A stretch of 64,000 nucleotides of DNA from Caulobacteraceae bacterium (GTDB taxonomy: Bacteria; Pseudomonadota; Alphaproteobacteria; Caulobacterales; Caulobacteraceae), in assembly GCA_027452265.1 (NCBI GenBank), contig DAIDGR010000074.1, positions 28,578-92,577 of the forward strand, read 5' to 3'. The position numbers and the translations under genes were made by a program. Shown here in pieces: positions 62,971 through 64,000 of this stretch (within the stretch, counting starts at the first letter, position 1; each line of letters opens with the position of its first letter). The notes below the pieces were generated by a model that saw only the letters and a program-made list of their open reading frames with translations, was not told the origin of the DNA and ran no database searches.

Positions 62971-63633
62971 ATGAGACCGGCGAAGCGCTGGCGCGCGGCC
63001 GGCCTGGCCTTCATCCTCTTCGGGGGTGTTGGCCTGCTTTTCCTGTGTGGAGCCGGGCTTCTGGGCCTGGACGGGGCGGTGGCCGCGCGTCGCTGGCTGG
63101 CGGGGGCGCAGGGGCCCCTTGCCCTGCCGGTCTGCACGGCGGTGTTCGCCGGCCTTGCCTTTGTCGGTGTGCCGCAATTTGTCCTGATCGCCGCGGCGGT
63201 GGCCGCCTTCGGTCCTGCCCAGGGCGCCCTGTACAGTTGGATCGGGACCCTGGTCTCGGCTCTGGTGGGCTTTGGGCTGGGCCGGGCGTTCGGGGCGCCT
63301 CTGGCCGCGACCCTGGGCGAGAGCCGCGCCGCGCAGTTCGTCGCCTTGATCGGCCGGCATGGCCGGCTCGCCAGCTTCGCCATCCGCCTTGCCCCCTTCG
63401 CCCCCTTTGTGGCGGTGAACATGGCCGCCGGCGCCGCATCGATCGCCGTGGTCGATTTCACCGTCGGCACCGCGCTGGGAATCCTGCCCAAGATCCTGCT
63501 CACCGCCTTTGCCGGAGCCGCTCTGACCCACGGCCTGACCGCGGGAGACTGGCGGGCGGCCGTGGCGATGATCCTGGCGGGGCTCGCCTGGATCGGCCTG
63601 GGGCTGGCCGCCCGGCGGTGGCTGCGGCGGTAG
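62971..63633 (+). CDS. TVP38/TMEM64-family (VTT-domain) membrane protein
   Basis: Inner-membrane protein of 220 residues with about six hydrophobic segments. The VTT/DedA-type reentrant motif appears as VPQFVLIAAAVAAFGPAQGALYSWIG and FAIRLAPFAPFVAVNMAAGAASI (Arg and Pro residues typical of this fold). Bacterial members are linked to lipid translocation and cell-envelope homeostasis, without a settled substrate. ATG 62971 is preferred; TTG 62962, nine bases earlier, is the alternative. The last two bases of the stop codon begin a dispersed repeat. Confidence 0.85.
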   Translation: MRPAKRWRAAGLAFILFGGVGLLFLCGAGLLGLDGAVAARRWLAGAQGPLALPVCTAVFAGLAFVGVPQFVLIAAAVAAFGPAQGALYSWIGTLVSALVGFGLGRAFGAPLAATLGESRAAQFVALIGRHGRLASFAIRLAPFAPFVAVNMAAGAASIAVVDFTVGTALGILPKILLTAFAGAALTHGLTAGDWRAAVAMILAGLAWIGLGLAARRWLRR

Positions 63634-63746
63634 AGCATGATGCGTTTTCGCGGACTCCGCGAAAGCGCTGAATCGGGCTCGGTCTTAGAGTCCTTGAGCG
63701 CGTTGCGATCCGTCAGGTTGGTTCCGTCCAAACACAACGCGCTCTT
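63632..63746 (-). repeat. Dispersed palindromic repeat, copy 3
   Basis: Same two-hairpin repeat as at 60288-60403 (AGAGCATGATGCG at the start, AACGCGCTCT at the end), immediately at the TVP38-like stop codon, and also at the 3' end of the enoyl-CoA hydratase gene that lies opposite. Its position between convergent genes fits a bidirectional terminator. Confidence 0.85.
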
Positions 63747-63753
63747 GTCGCTG

Positions 63754-64000
63754 TCAGCGCCCCTCGAACCGCGCCTCCCGCTTCTCCATGAAGGCGGCCA
63801 TGCCCTCGGCCGCGTCCTTGGTGCGCAACAGGGGCAGAAGCTGGAGGAAGACGTGGTGAACGTGGTCGTTGAAGGTCTCGGAGAGCCCCATGCGCATCAT
63901 CCGCTTGGCCGCCTGAACGGCCAGGGGGGCGTTGGCGGCGATCTCGCGGGCCAAGGCCATGGCTTCGTCCATCAGCGCCTCAGGCTCGACCACGCGTGAG
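63754..64000 (-). CDS. Enoyl-CoA hydratase/isomerase, C-terminal part (cut by window end)
   Basis: Only the last 81 codons lie in the window. They show SRVVEPEALMDEAMALAREIAANAPLAV and VHHVFLQLLPLLRTKDAAEGMAAFMEKREARF in consecutive blocks, the C-terminal helices of crotonase-fold enzymes (enoyl-CoA hydratase/isomerase), where the FMEKREARF end is highly conserved. The catalytic glutamates are outside the window. An apparent GTG start at 63993 is internal, because the frame continues open upstream with a family-conserved SR pair. The specific reaction cannot be assigned. Confidence 0.85.
   Translation of the reverse strand, partial: SRVVEPEALMDEAMALAREIAANAPLAVQAAKRMMRMGLSETFNDHVHHVFLQLLPLLRTKDAAEGMAAFMEKREARFEGR

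Overview
The window is GC-rich, densely packed bacterial DNA. Codon use, gene families and gene pairs (cysE followed by a DUF3126 gene, a ribbon-helix-helix gene behind an aspartate aminotransferase, dmeR-dmeF, lhr-pdeM) suggest an alphaproteobacterium, most likely in the Caulobacterales (Caulobacter/Phenylobacterium-like). This placement is inference from gene content; no rRNA or tRNA gene was seen.

Layout. 0-3 kb: a polysaccharide-type ABC export permease, prfB with its autoregulatory +1 frameshift, and an outer-membrane barrel protein. 3-8 kb (minus strand): a tight five-gene run encoding a PQQ-type sorbosone dehydrogenase, cytochrome c, amino-acid permease, TauD-like dioxygenase and NnrU-like membrane protein. 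8-13 kb: an MFS transporter and a large secreted BNR/Asp-box repeat protein. 13-14.5 kb: the Ni/Co repressor and efflux pair dmeR-dmeF with a palindromic operator. 14.6-22.4 kb: a VOC protein, two secreted M20 peptidases, an ArsB/SLC13-like permease, a large MscS channel and a CHRD protein. 22.4-28.9 kb: a DNA-repair block, with lhr-type helicase, pdeM and a small membrane protein in one overlapping operon, divergent from a DinG-like helicase.

29-34.7 kb: an SRPBCC protein, rlmN, S-formylglutathione hydrolase, gamma-glutamyltransferase and a LysR regulator. 34.7-35.6 kb: a complete 860-bp IS5-family (IS427-like) element inserted exactly in the LysR stop codon. 35.7-41.7 kb: MBL-fold, SnoaL-like, QorB/NmrA-like and Old Yellow Enzyme genes, then an MFS transporter and a CAP-domain protein. 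41.8-46.2 kb: an operon-like row of SDR, GMC oxidoreductase, an Anbu-type proteasome homologue, a VOC protein and CDP-diacylglycerol diphosphatase. 46.2-54.6 kb: a D-threonine-aldolase-like enzyme, an Nramp relative with altered metal-site motifs, a two-gene ABC importer (fused permease plus ATPase with a C-terminal extension) behind a long structured leader, and kup. 54.6-64 kb: SDRs, queF, a nitroreductase, cysE, a DUF3126 gene, a UvrD helicase, an RHH protein, an aspartate aminotransferase, a TVP38-like membrane protein and the 3' end of an enoyl-CoA hydratase gene.

Besides genes, the window holds three copies of one dispersed palindromic repeat (about 110 bp), several short tandem arrays (15-bp in a signal peptide, 6-bp in a His-rich loop, 5-bp between two ABC genes) and two likely hairpin terminators. 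Most of the window reads as chromosomal core plus lineage-specific metabolism. No prophage, CRISPR array or obvious defence island was seen. The least ordinary items are the Anbu gene outside its usual partners, the small membrane protein fused by overlap to the lhr-pdeM operon, the variant Nramp transporter, and the IS element that both regenerates and borrows stop codons at its target.
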